In this document: positions 9,517-17,848 of the stretch, one piece after another
Numbering within the stretch: the stretch's first letter is position 1
Layout of the letters: the number at the start of each line of letters is the position of its first letter
Notes under the pieces: model-generated
What the model was told of the DNA's origin: nothing
Database searches by the model: none
Seen by the model: the letters and a program-made list of their open reading frames with translations, nothing else
Assembly: GCF_000797515.1 (NCBI RefSeq)
Contig: NZ_JSBN01000007.1
Span: 42,347-106,346 of the forward strand
Length of the DNA stretch: 64,000 nt
Direction: 5' to 3'
Source of the DNA: Sphingomonas sp. Ant H11
GTDB taxonomy: Bacteria; Pseudomonadota; Alphaproteobacteria; Sphingomonadales; Sphingomonadaceae
Program-made: the position numbers and the translations under genes

Positions 9517-10205
9517 GCAAACCCGCCGTTTCTCCGGAGCACGCCCGCATGAGCATCGTCGTTCGCACTTTATCGGAACGCGTATTCGAGATCGTCCGCG
9601 AGCAAATCGTCACTGGGCAGTTGCCGCACGATTTGCCGATCCGCCAGGATGCGCTGGCGGCCGAGTTGGGGGTCAGCAAGATCCCGCTGCGCGAGGCGCT
9701 GGCGCGGCTCGAGCAGGAAGGGCTGCTGACCAGCCAGGCCAATCGCGGCTATTTCGTCCAGCCGATGTCGAGCGCCCAAGCCGAGGAAATCTTCGAGCTG
9801 CGGCTTGCGGTCGAGCCGGTTGCGGCGGCGCGTGCCGCGCGCGTCGCCACCGAAGCCGACCGCCGGGCGGCGATCGAAAGCTTCGAGCGGCTCGATCAAG
9901 CTGCGGAAGGAAATCTCGCCGAGGTGGCGATCCGCAATCGCGACTTCCACACAGCCCTCGTCCGCCCGGGGGATCGTATCCTGACCACCCAGGTGGTCGA
10001 ACGTCTCACGATCCTCGCCGAGCGGTATGTCATCGCGCATCTGGCACCGGCCGGCCGCGACGAACGCGCACATGTCGAGCATCGCGGGCTGCTTGATGCC
10101 TGGCTGGCGCGCGACGAAACCACTATCGAGTCGATGCTGAGCGAGCATATCGCCGCCACGCTCGACGATCTGCGCATTGAGTTTGCGGCAGCCGCCGCGA
10201 CCTGA
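9513..10205 (+). CDS. GntR family regulator (FadR/FCD subfamily)
   Basis: The protein has 230 residues. An N-terminal winged helix-turn-helix (DALAAELGVSKIPLREAL, about residues 40-75) is followed by an all-helical FCD ligand-binding domain containing metal-site-type residues (FHTALV, HRGLLDAW). The ATG at 9513 overlaps the epimerase stop. An in-frame ATG at 9549 with GGAG upstream is an alternative. It sits inside the hydroxyproline operon and is the obvious local regulator, possibly acting at the GTATAC site at 7551. Ligand identity (hydroxyproline or a pathway intermediate) is inferred. Confidence 0.88.
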   Translation: MSKPAVSPEHARMSIVVRTLSERVFEIVREQIVTGQLPHDLPIRQDALAAELGVSKIPLREALARLEQEGLLTSQANRGYFVQPMSSAQAEEIFELRLAVEPVAAARAARVATEADRRAAIESFERLDQAAEGNLAEVAIRNRDFHTALVRPGDRILTTQVVERLTILAERYVIAHLAPAGRDERAHVEHRGLLDAWLARDETTIESMLSEHIAATLDDLRIEFAAAAAT

Positions 10206-10226
10206 TTCATCATTCCAGGAGAGGTC

Positions 10227-11639
10227 ATGTTCGGACCACGTAAGCCGCTCGACAGCGTTACGAGTCACCCCAAGAACGCGCGCCTCGCCAAAACGTTAAG
10301 TTGGCCGCATCTGATCGCGCTGGGGGTCGGCGCGATCGTTGGCACGGGTATCTACACTCTGGTCGGCGTCGGGGCCGAACGCGCCGGCCCGGCGGTGATC
10401 CTCGCCTTCGTCATCTGCGGGCTCGTATGCGGATGTGCCGCCTTGGCCTATGCCGAGCTCGCAACGATGATCCCTGCGGCGGGCAGCGCCTATACGTTCA
10501 GTTACGCCGCGCTCGGCGAAGGCATCGCCTGGATCGTCGGCTGGAGCTTGATCCTCGAATATTCGCTCGCCTGCTCGACCGTGGCGGTGGGCTGGTCGGG
10601 CTATCTGGTCGGTTGGATCGAGTCCGCAGGCGTGCATCTGCCGCACGCGCTGCTGGTCGGGCTGCATGGCGGCGGCATCGTCAATTTGCCAGCGGTCGCG
10701 GTGGCACTCGCCGTGATGGGCATGTTGATCGCGGGAACGCGCGAAAGCGCGACGCTCAACATCATCCTGGTGGTAATCAAGCTAGTGGCGCTCGGCGTCT
10801 TCGTCGCCTTTGCCGCGCCCAATTTCCACACCGCCAACTTGCATCCGTTCATGCCCTATGGCTTCGGCAGCGACGGCAAGCATGGCGTGATGGCGGCGGC
10901 GGCGATCGTATTCTTCGCGTTCTACGGCTTCGATGCGGTCGCGACCTCGGCCGAGGAGACCAAGAACCCCGCGCGCGATCTCAAGATCGGCATCATCGGG
11001 TCGATGGTATTGTGCACGATCATCTATATGGCGGTGGCGATCGCTGCGGTCGGTGCGCTGCCGTTCACCGCGCTCGCCAATTCGCCCGAGCCGCTCGCTT
11101 TGGTGCTGCGCAATCTCGGGCAGCCGCTCGCGGCGCATCTCATCGCATTGGCCGCGATCATCGCGTTGCCCTCGGTTATCTTGGTGATGATGTACGGTCA
11201 AAGCCGCGTCTTCTTCGTGATGGCGCGCGATGGCTTGCTGCCGCGTCGCCTCGCGAAAGTCTCGCAGCGTACCGGCGCGCCGACGCTGATCACCGTGTTG
11301 ACCGGCGTGACGATCGCGCTGGTCGCGGGGATATTCCGGCTCGACGAGATCGCCGAACTCGCCAATGCTGGGACCTTGCTCGCCTTTATTTCCGTTGGCG
11401 CGTGCCTGATGGTGCTGCGCCGCACCGCGCCCGATGCCAAGCGGTTGTTCCGCGCACCCGCCCCCTATGTGGTCGGCACGCTGACGATCATCGGCTGCCT
11501 GTATCTGATGGTCAGCCTGCCACCGATGACGTTGGTGCGTTTCGCGGGCTGGAACGTGATCGGCCTGGTCATCTACTTCGCCTACAGCCGACAGCATAGC
11601 GACGTGACGGCGCGCGCGGCATCGGTCGCGGCGCTTTGA
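10227..11639 (+). CDS. APC superfamily amino acid permease
   Basis: This is a 470-residue inner-membrane protein with about 12 hydrophobic segments. It has the APC start signature GVGAIVGTGIYTLVG after a short cytoplasmic N-terminus, and the FYGFDAVATSAEETKNP motif typical of cationic-type amino acid transporters (YfnA/CAT-like). AGGAG lies 8 nt before the ATG. It is in the hydroxyproline operon, so it probably imports hydroxyproline or small amino acids. Specificity cannot be read from sequence. The following alpha-galactosidase starts 3 bp after its stop. Confidence 0.88.
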   Translation: MFGPRKPLDSVTSHPKNARLAKTLSWPHLIALGVGAIVGTGIYTLVGVGAERAGPAVILAFVICGLVCGCAALAYAELATMIPAAGSAYTFSYAALGEGIAWIVGWSLILEYSLACSTVAVGWSGYLVGWIESAGVHLPHALLVGLHGGGIVNLPAVAVALAVMGMLIAGTRESATLNIILVVIKLVALGVFVAFAAPNFHTANLHPFMPYGFGSDGKHGVMAAAAIVFFAFYGFDAVATSAEETKNPARDLKIGIIGSMVLCTIIYMAVAIAAVGALPFTALANSPEPLALVLRNLGQPLAAHLIALAAIIALPSVILVMMYGQSRVFFVMARDGLLPRRLAKVSQRTGAPTLITVLTGVTIALVAGIFRLDEIAELANAGTLLAFISVGACLMVLRRTAPDAKRLFRAPAPYVVGTLTIIGCLYLMVSLPPMTLVRFAGWNVIGLVIYFAYSRQHSDVTARAASVAAL

Positions 11640-11641
11640 GC

Positions 11642-13207
11642 GTGCGACCATGGCGGCACATGGTCGCGGGTGCGGTAGCGTGGCTGGGAATGCTGCTCGC
11701 CGGATCGCCAGCCGTCGCGCACCCGCTCAGCTTCACCCCGGCGCAGGGGGCCTATGACATCGCGTTCGTGTTCCCCGGCGCACCGGCCAACCCCGGCATC
11801 CGCATGCTCGAGCTGCACCGCGCCGCCGACGGGAGCGTGTCGGGCTGGGTGACGTCGGACTGGTATGGCCGAATGACGATGCAGCAGATCGTCGTGACGC
11901 CGACGCTGCTCAGTTTCGACATGCGCAATCTCAACACGCCGGGTGTGCCCATCCGTCATTGGCGCGCGCGCGTTCGCGGGCAGAGCGTGCTGCTCGACGG
12001 TGGCATCTGGGAGTCGACGGTCGCTCTGACCGGGCACCGCGCCACCGCTGCCGAACGCACCGCGCTGACGTTCCACGAAACCACGCTGCCGGCGCTCGGT
12101 ACGCTTGCGCCCGACGGCCTCGCTTTGACCCCGCCAATGGGGTGGAGCAGCTGGAACAAGTTCGCCGACAAGATCGACGACACCACGATCCGCGCGATCG
12201 CCGATGCGATGGTCTCGACCGGATTGCGCGATGCGGGCTACACCTACGTCAATATCGACGATGGCTGGCAAGGCGGGCGCGGGCCCGACGGGCAGATCCG
12301 GCCCAACGCCAAATTTCCTGACATGAAGGCGCTCGCCGACTATGTTCACGCGCGCGGGCTGAAGCTTGGCCTCTATTCCTCGCCCGGGCCACGCACCTGC
12401 GCCGGCTATGAAGGGAGCTACGGTCATGTCCGGCAGGACGCGAACACCTTCGCAGGCTGGGGCGTCGACTATCTCAAATACGATCTGTGCTCCGGCGAAT
12501 ATTTCTACGCCGATGCCGACACCGTTCAGCGCAGCTATTACGAAATGGGCGTTGCGCTCCGCGCGACCGGGCGGCCGATCGTCTATTCCTTGTGCGAATA
12601 TGGCCGGTTCCACGTCGGCAGTTGGGGCAGGGCGGTGGGCGGTCATCTGTGGCGCACGACGGGTGACATCACCGACGATTATGCGACGATGGCGCGGATT
12701 GGATTCGAGAAGAATGGCGATCCAGGCGACGCCGGTCCGGGCGGGTGGAACGACCCCGACATGCTCGAAATCGGCAATGGCGGCATGTCCGAAAGCGCCT
12801 ATCGCACGCATATGACCCTATGGGCGATGTCGGCCGCCCCACTGATGATGGGCCACGATGTCCGTACGACGAGCGAGGCGGCGAAACGCCTGCTTGAAAA
12901 CCGCGGTGTGATCGCCATCGATCAGGATGTCAGGGGTGTGCAGGGCAAGGCGGTGCGCAAGGATGGCGGCTCGGAAATCTGGCTCAAGCCGCTGGCAGGT
13001 GGGGCATATGCGATTGCATTGTTCAATCGTGCCGATGCGCCCGTTACCCTGACGCTACGCCCGGCCGATATCGGGTTGGGGTCGTTCACGGCGATGCGCG
13101 ACGTCTGGACGGGGGTTGCGCTCGACCCGCAGGTCTCGACCTTCACGGTTCCTGCCAACGATGTGGTACTGCTGCAAGTTCGCGGGGATGCGATGGCAAC
13201 AAGGTAA
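11642..13207 (+). CDS. GH27 alpha-galactosidase, exported, with N-terminal beta domain
   Basis: The protein has 521 residues, with a signal peptide ending near SPAVAHP. Residues about 25-150 form an extra beta-rich domain that I cannot name. The GH27 barrel begins at TPPMGWSSWNKF. The nucleophile is Asp281 in LKYDLCSG and the acid/base is in the WNDPDMLEIGN motif. A C-terminal beta-sandwich ends the protein. The start is taken at GTG 11642, 3 bp after the permease stop; ATG 11660 is an alternative. It removes terminal alpha-galactose. Its position in the same operon as hydroxyproline catabolism is unusual, since alpha-galactosyl-serine is a known extensin modification. The link is inference. 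Confidence 0.9.
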   Translation: MRPWRHMVAGAVAWLGMLLAGSPAVAHPLSFTPAQGAYDIAFVFPGAPANPGIRMLELHRAADGSVSGWVTSDWYGRMTMQQIVVTPTLLSFDMRNLNTPGVPIRHWRARVRGQSVLLDGGIWESTVALTGHRATAAERTALTFHETTLPALGTLAPDGLALTPPMGWSSWNKFADKIDDTTIRAIADAMVSTGLRDAGYTYVNIDDGWQGGRGPDGQIRPNAKFPDMKALADYVHARGLKLGLYSSPGPRTCAGYEGSYGHVRQDANTFAGWGVDYLKYDLCSGEYFYADADTVQRSYYEMGVALRATGRPIVYSLCEYGRFHVGSWGRAVGGHLWRTTGDITDDYATMARIGFEKNGDPGDAGPGGWNDPDMLEIGNGGMSESAYRTHMTLWAMSAAPLMMGHDVRTTSEAAKRLLENRGVIAIDQDVRGVQGKAVRKDGGSEIWLKPLAGGAYAIALFNRADAPVTLTLRPADIGLGSFTAMRDVWTGVALDPQVSTFTVPANDVVLLQVRGDAMATR

Positions 13208-13402
13208 AGTTGGCAAACGGCGTCATCAGGTCGATCACGGGTAAAGTGTGACACCGTCCGGTGCGGGTGCTGCCAACAAAACGCACCCATACCTAGCCGT
13301 TTCACATCCGCTGGTTGCCCCAACCGCTTTGCCCGGTTGTCCAGGCTGGCGGGTATCGAGGCGCAGATCGACTAAAAGCGCCAGCCCGCCTGCGAAAAAA
13401 TG

Positions 13403-13427
13403 GCGGGAGCGGCCGCGCCGCTCCCGC
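13403..13427 (-). terminator. Intrinsic terminator of the TonB receptor gene
   Basis: A perfect 11-bp stem (GCGGGAGCGGC / GCCGCTCCCGC) with loop CGC is followed on the minus strand by ATTTTTT (A6 at 13395-13400 on the plus strand). It lies about 20 bp past the stop of the minus-strand receptor gene. The alpha-galactosidase converges on the same site, but the T-run is only on the minus-strand side. Confidence 0.85.
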
Positions 13428-13446
13428 TAAGGGTCCCGAGGGGGGA

Positions 13447-16400
13447 TTAGAAAGTACCGCGCAACCCGACCAGAACCTGTCGACCCGGCTTATACTGGGT
13501 GAAGGTGTCGTTGCTGAACTGGAAATAGGATTTCAACGTCGCATCGGTGAAGTTCGCGACGTTTACCGTTAGTTGCGGCAGATTTTTGATGCCGAAGATC
13601 TTGTCGAGATCGAATGCCGACGAGAAATCGTACGACGTATAGTCATTGTTGAACAACGCCGCAGCCGGAATGCCGTTCTGCGCGGCACCGCTGCTTTGCG
13701 AACCACGGCGGGACGTCGTCGAGACGCGCAACATCACGCCATGCTTCTCGTAATAGCCGGTGATATTGTAGGTGAAGGGAGCGACGCCATAAGCGATCGC
13801 GGCGCCCTTGCTCGTCTGGTCGACGATCGTCGCGTTGGCGTTGAAGCCGAAGCCGGTCACGCCGATGTGCTTGGTCAGGAAGTCGAGCGGCTGGACCCAC
13901 TGGAATTCGAGGCCGTTGATCGTCAATTTGTCGGGCACGTTGGTCTGCGACGTAAGTTGGACCTGCGCCTGGGTCGGGCCGCCGCGCGAATTGAGCGCGA
14001 TTTGCTGCGTCGGGTTCAGCGTGTCGTAGGTGATGCCATATTGCGCCAGGAAGCTGAACGGCACCGTCGTGATATTGGTGGTGGTGAAGCCGGTGATCGA
14101 CTTGCGGAAGGCGTTGACGCTGATCACCCCTTCACGACCGGTATAATATTCGAAGCCGAGGTCGAGATTGGTCGACAGATAGGGTTTGAGCGCGGGATTG
14201 CCGATCGTTGCCTGGTCGGCCGAGGGTGCGCCGAAGTTGACGCCGGGCAGCTGCGCCGAGGGATCGGGCCGGGTCATGGTGCGCGACCCGGCGACACGGA
14301 CGACGGCATGCGCGCCAATGTCGTAAGCGAAGGTCGCGGCGGGCAGCCAGTTGCGATATTCGTTGCGCGTAGTCACGCTCGTCGAGATGTTCGGATACCG
14401 GCTGCCATCGGGCAGCGAGGCACCGCCGGCGAGCGTGTTGCGCGGATCCGGCAGCGACACCGTCCCCGTGATCGTCTGGATCGTGTCGACGAAGCGCAGG
14501 CCTGCATTGAAGCGCAGCGTGTTGCCGCCAAGCTCCTGCGATCCGTTCAGCGTGGCGAAGGCCGACTTGACGACCTCGCGAATATAGCCGCCGCTTGCGC
14601 CGGTGTTCGCCCCGCCCGAGGCGGGCTCGTTATCGTGGAACTGCTGATAATTGGTCGCATTGGCGAATTTCGGGAAGTCGACCGTGACGAAGCCGGCCGG
14701 CCCCGGGATCAGATAGCTTGGAAACGCGCTGTTGGGGACGAGCGAGCCGCCATAGCTGACGGTGCCGGTCTGCCCGGCGGTCGCGCCGGTGCCGTAGCCG
14801 GGATAGGTCGGGTAGCCTGCAGGAGCCGCGCCGGGCGAATTGATCCCTGCGCATGGCGGCTGGCTGTTGGGCGACCCCACAAAGATGCTGGGATTGTTGC
14901 CGCAGACCGCATTCTGCCACGCCTGGCTGTTGTCGAAGCCCTGGATCAGGCGGGAGACGTCGTCATAATCACCGCCGACCTTGAGGTTCAGCTTGGGGCC
15001 GCCCCAGGTCAGATCGGCGCGCGCGCCCTTGGTCTTGTTGATGCGCCGCTCGTCCTGGATGTTGACGCGGGAGCCGGCGTTCCAGCCGAAGTTCGCCGGA
15101 TTGTTGAGATCGATGTTCGGCGTGATCACCGGGCCGTTATCGGTGTTGGCGTAGGTGACCGTCGTGCCCACGCCAAGCGGGGTGGTCGCGCCGACCGTCG
15201 GGCTTTCGCGGTGGAAGGTCGAACGCGAGTAATTGCCCTGCGCCGTCAGCTTGAGCGTGTCCGAGATTTCCCATTCGCCGCCCGGATTGACGCTGAACAG
15301 CTTGGTCGTCTCGATATAGGGGCGGAATTCGTCGAAGAACTGGGCGTTGGCAAAGGTGCCGCCGGTGACCGAGCAGCCTGCGCTGCAATCGGCCTTGTCG
15401 AACGTCATGTTGAGCGGAATGATGGCGCTATTGCGCACGATCCACGCCATATCCTCGCGGATCAGATTGTTATGCTTATAGCCATACAGGCTATCGACAT
15501 AGAAATGGAGCGTGTCGCTCGGGCGCCATTCCACGCTGACGATCGCGTTGACACGGTCGCGCGTTCCGCGCTCGTCGGAAGTCCGCCCCAATCGCGGTAG
15601 CAACGCGTTATCGATCTGCTGGATGGTGGCACCGGGATTGTGCGCCAGGAGGAAGGCCTGGTCGATGACAGTCCCCGCCACCAGACCGCCGCCCGCGCCT
15701 GTCGGCACGACCGAGGGAATCGTCCAGTTGCCGCCGCCGGTGCTGTTGCAACCGGTCGCTGCGCCGCACTGCGCGGCGGTCAGCGCCGGATTGGTATAGC
15801 CGATCGTCTCAAAGCCGCGTGTATCGGTGAATGAGCGCTGGCCGGACAAACCGGCGAGGATGCCGATCGTGTCGTTGTGCCAGCTGCTGATCAGCGAGCC
15901 GCGCACGCCGATCCGGTTGGCATCGCCTTGCTGCGACCCTTGCACATTGTACGCCAGGTAATTTTTGGCGCGGTCGAACGGCCGGGCGGAACGCAGATCG
16001 ACATTGCCTGCGGCACCGCCTTCGAGCAGATCGGCGGTATAGCTTTTGTTGACCGTCAGCTTGGTGAAGAGATCGGTTGGGAAAAAGCTGAGGTCGACCG
16101 AGCGATCGGTACCCTGAGCGTCGGTCGCACCCGAGGACGCAACCGCGATCGGCGCGCCGTTCAACGTCACGTTGGTGAAATTGGAACCAAGCCCGCGGAT
16201 GGCGACATTGGTGCCTTCGCCCGTAATGTCGCGCGTGATCGTCACGCCGGAAATGCGATTGAACGATTCGGCGATGTTGGTGTCGGGGAACTTGCCAATG
16301 TCCTCGGCGAAGATCGCATCGGTAAAGCCGGTCGACGCACGCTTGGCATTCGTCGAGAGCGCCAGGCTGTTGCGATAGCCGGTCACTACGATGTCGTCGG

Positions 16401-16596
16401 TGGGTGCTGTATCGGGCAAGGTTTCTTGCGGCGAAGCGCTCGATTGCACGGCTGCAGGCGGGGAAGCCTGCTCGCCAGAGCGTGGCGGAACAGCTGTGGA
16501 CTGCGCGAACGCGTCCTGGGCGCAAAGGCCTGAAAGAATGGTTGCCCCAAGAAGCGCGCCCCGTGTCAGGCGTGCGGCACCGGTGAGAAAGCTCAT
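13447..16596 (-). CDS. TonB-dependent receptor, carbohydrate type
   Basis: This 1049-residue outer-membrane protein has a signal peptide (about 1-31), a plug domain (DDIVVTGYRNSL... IRGLGSNFTNVTLNG) and a large beta-barrel ending in aromatic LRGTF, as expected for BAM recognition. The family style (FADAI-like AEDIGKFPDTNIAESFNRISGVTI) is typical of the Xanthomonas/Caulobacter/Sphingomonas receptors that import plant oligosaccharides. It lies between the GH27 gene and the GntR/mannonate dehydratase genes. A shared operator motif upstream ties it to the latter. Substrate is unknown; glucuronoxylan or arabinogalactan fragments are suggested by the neighbours. Confidence 0.93.
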   Translation of the reverse strand: MSFLTGAARLTRGALLGATILSGLCAQDAFAQSTAVPPRSGEQASPPAAVQSSASPQETLPDTAPTDDIVVTGYRNSLALSTNAKRASTGFTDAIFAEDIGKFPDTNIAESFNRISGVTITRDITGEGTNVAIRGLGSNFTNVTLNGAPIAVASSGATDAQGTDRSVDLSFFPTDLFTKLTVNKSYTADLLEGGAAGNVDLRSARPFDRAKNYLAYNVQGSQQGDANRIGVRGSLISSWHNDTIGILAGLSGQRSFTDTRGFETIGYTNPALTAAQCGAATGCNSTGGGNWTIPSVVPTGAGGGLVAGTVIDQAFLLAHNPGATIQQIDNALLPRLGRTSDERGTRDRVNAIVSVEWRPSDTLHFYVDSLYGYKHNNLIREDMAWIVRNSAIIPLNMTFDKADCSAGCSVTGGTFANAQFFDEFRPYIETTKLFSVNPGGEWEISDTLKLTAQGNYSRSTFHRESPTVGATTPLGVGTTVTYANTDNGPVITPNIDLNNPANFGWNAGSRVNIQDERRINKTKGARADLTWGGPKLNLKVGGDYDDVSRLIQGFDNSQAWQNAVCGNNPSIFVGSPNSQPPCAGINSPGAAPAGYPTYPGYGTGATAGQTGTVSYGGSLVPNSAFPSYLIPGPAGFVTVDFPKFANATNYQQFHDNEPASGGANTGASGGYIREVVKSAFATLNGSQELGGNTLRFNAGLRFVDTIQTITGTVSLPDPRNTLAGGASLPDGSRYPNISTSVTTRNEYRNWLPAATFAYDIGAHAVVRVAGSRTMTRPDPSAQLPGVNFGAPSADQATIGNPALKPYLSTNLDLGFEYYTGREGVISVNAFRKSITGFTTTNITTVPFSFLAQYGITYDTLNPTQQIALNSRGGPTQAQVQLTSQTNVPDKLTINGLEFQWVQPLDFLTKHIGVTGFGFNANATIVDQTSKGAAIAYGVAPFTYNITGYYEKHGVMLRVSTTSRRGSQSSGAAQNGIPAAALFNNDYTSYDFSSAFDLDKIFGIKNLPQLTVNVANFTDATLKSYFQFSNDTFTQYKPGRQVLVGLRGTF

Positions 16597-16643
16597 GTCA
16601 GATCCCCTTCCTAATTATGCACGCGCCACGTTTTCCAGCGCTA

Positions 16644-16685
16644 TGATTGCGCTACCATTTGGCCTGACAGGCAGTGTCTGTCAAA
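16644..16685 (-). promoter_or_regulatory. Promoter and operator of the TonB receptor gene
   Basis: On the minus strand a TTGACA -35 (complement of 16680-16685) is followed 20 bp later by ATGGTAGCGC, part of a near-palindrome TGGTAGCGCAATCA (16644-16657) that matches 12 of 14 positions of TGGTAGCGCTACCA. An inverted repeat TGACAG-N7-CTGTCA (16665-16683) overlaps the -35. The same layout occurs upstream of the mannonate dehydratase gene. Such GCGC-centred palindromes are typical LacI-family operators in Caulobacter relatives (for example at xylose genes). No LacI gene is in this window, so the local GntR protein or a distant LacI could bind here. Confidence 0.55.
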
Positions 16686-16818
16686 CACAAAAAAGACAAG
16701 CTGTAAGGCCAATCGATCAGATAATTGCGCTGCGGGCATTGCTGCGGCATGCTGCGCGGAGGGTGCTCACCGCTCGTGTTGCGGGGATATGATGCGCCGC
16801 AGGGCAACCGGAAGGACG

Positions 16819-17565
16819 ATGGGGAAATTGAAGACCGTACGTCTCTACGCGGACATCGCTCGGCAGATTGGCGGGCAAATTCTTGCTGACCATTATCCGA
16901 TGGGCACACGTCTTCCCTCGGAGCGCGAGCTCTCGGAGGCGTTCAACGTATCGCGGCCGACGATTCGCGAAGCGTTGATCGCGCTGGAGGTGGATGGGCT
17001 CGTCGACATCCGGATGGGGTCGGGGGTGTACGTTTCTGCGAAGACCCCGCGCGGCGGCAAATTCTCGGCGATCGGGGTGGGGCCGTTCGAGCTTCTGGAG
17101 GCGCGCCGCGCTATCGAGGGCGAGGCCTGCGCGATCGCCGCCACGCGCGTCGATGCGCATGACATCAAGGAACTCAAAACGCTTTTCGATAATCTGGTGG
17201 CTGCGGGCGAAGATGTTGAAAAAGCCGAGACGTTCGATCACCAGTTTCACATCAGCATCGCCAGAGCCACTCGCAACAGTGCGATTTCCGGCGCGGTCGA
17301 GGCGCTGTGGCAGGCCCGGCTGCGTTCGCCGCAGGAGAAAGCGATGTCTCAAAAGGCGCATCGCGCCGGGGTCGGGCCGCGAATCGACGAACATTTTGCA
17401 ATCTTTGAGGCGCTCGCGGCACGCGACCCGGATTTGGCGCGCGGGGCGATGCGGGCGCATCTCGACAAGGTGCTCGCCGCTCTGATCCAGGCGACCGAGG
17501 TCCAAGAGATTGCCGAGTTGGACGCGAGTCTCACGGCGCGGCGGCAGAGATTCGGCCTGGCATAG
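16819..17565 (+). CDS. GntR family regulator (FadR/FCD subfamily), uronate-type
   Basis: The protein has 248 residues from ATG 16819, chosen because GGAAGG lies just upstream and the N-terminus MGKLKTVRLYADIARQI matches family starts. An upstream ATG pair at 16789 would add ten residues. The winged helix-turn-helix includes LPSERELSEAFNVSRPTIREAL, followed by an FCD domain (FDHQFHISIA, IDEHFAIFEAL). Closest functional relatives known to me are ExuR/UxuR/KdgR-like regulators of hexuronate and aldonate catabolism. That suits the adjacent mannonate dehydratase gene. It is divergent from the TonB receptor, so it may control both. Confidence 0.88.
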   Translation: MGKLKTVRLYADIARQIGGQILADHYPMGTRLPSERELSEAFNVSRPTIREALIALEVDGLVDIRMGSGVYVSAKTPRGGKFSAIGVGPFELLEARRAIEGEACAIAATRVDAHDIKELKTLFDNLVAAGEDVEKAETFDHQFHISIARATRNSAISGAVEALWQARLRSPQEKAMSQKAHRAGVGPRIDEHFAIFEALAARDPDLARGAMRAHLDKVLAALIQATEVQEIAELDASLTARRQRFGLA

Positions 17566-17624
17566 TCTCTCGTCCGGGCGGCGCGGGGGTGTGGGGTTCC
17601 GCTAAACCTGCCTGACAGACATCA

Positions 17625-17664
17625 TTGACAAGGTGGCGCTTAGGCTATCATGGTAGCGCTATCG
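17625..17664 (+). promoter_or_regulatory. Promoter and operator of the mannonate dehydratase operon
   Basis: TTGACA (17625-17630) is followed by TATCAT (17646-17651, spacing 15) and an overlapping operator TGGTAGCGCTATCG (17651-17664). That operator matches 12 of 14 positions of the palindrome TGGTAGCGCTACCA. The distance from TTGACA to ATGGTAGCGC is 19 bp here and 20 bp at the divergent TonB receptor promoter. A CCTGACAG block just upstream (17611-17618) also recurs there. Common regulation of receptor and catabolic operon is inferred. Confidence 0.55.
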
Positions 17665-17723
17665 TAAAGAGGCCGCCGCAGAGCGTCCATCGCTTCGTCG
17701 AAGCGACCGACAGGAAGGATGCC

Positions 17724-17804
17724 ATGACCGGACACGCCAGTCCTCGCGCGACACGCCCCTGCTGCGATCGCATGATCGGCGCGGCGAAGGTCATGCCGAC
17801 CTGA
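17724..17804 (+). CDS. Possible 26-residue leader peptide ORF
   Basis: An ATG at 17724 preceded by AGGAAGG opens a 26-codon frame ([20 protein letters not shown]..., stop TGA 17802-17804) between the promoter at 17625 and the dehydratase ATG at 17849. The strong ribosome-binding site is the main support. The peptide has no recognisable domain. It could be a translated leader, an upstream ORF affecting dehydratase expression, or chance. Confidence 0.25.
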   Translation: MTGHASPRATRPCCDRMIGAAKVMPT

Positions 17805-17848
17805 TCGCTGCCATACCTTATTCCTCCCCACCCGCTCGGAAAGACCCC

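Noticed and set aside
13573..15600. 675-codon open frame opposite the TonB receptor
   Set aside because: It has no domain or ribosome-binding site. The receptor on the other strand has clear plug and barrel motifs.
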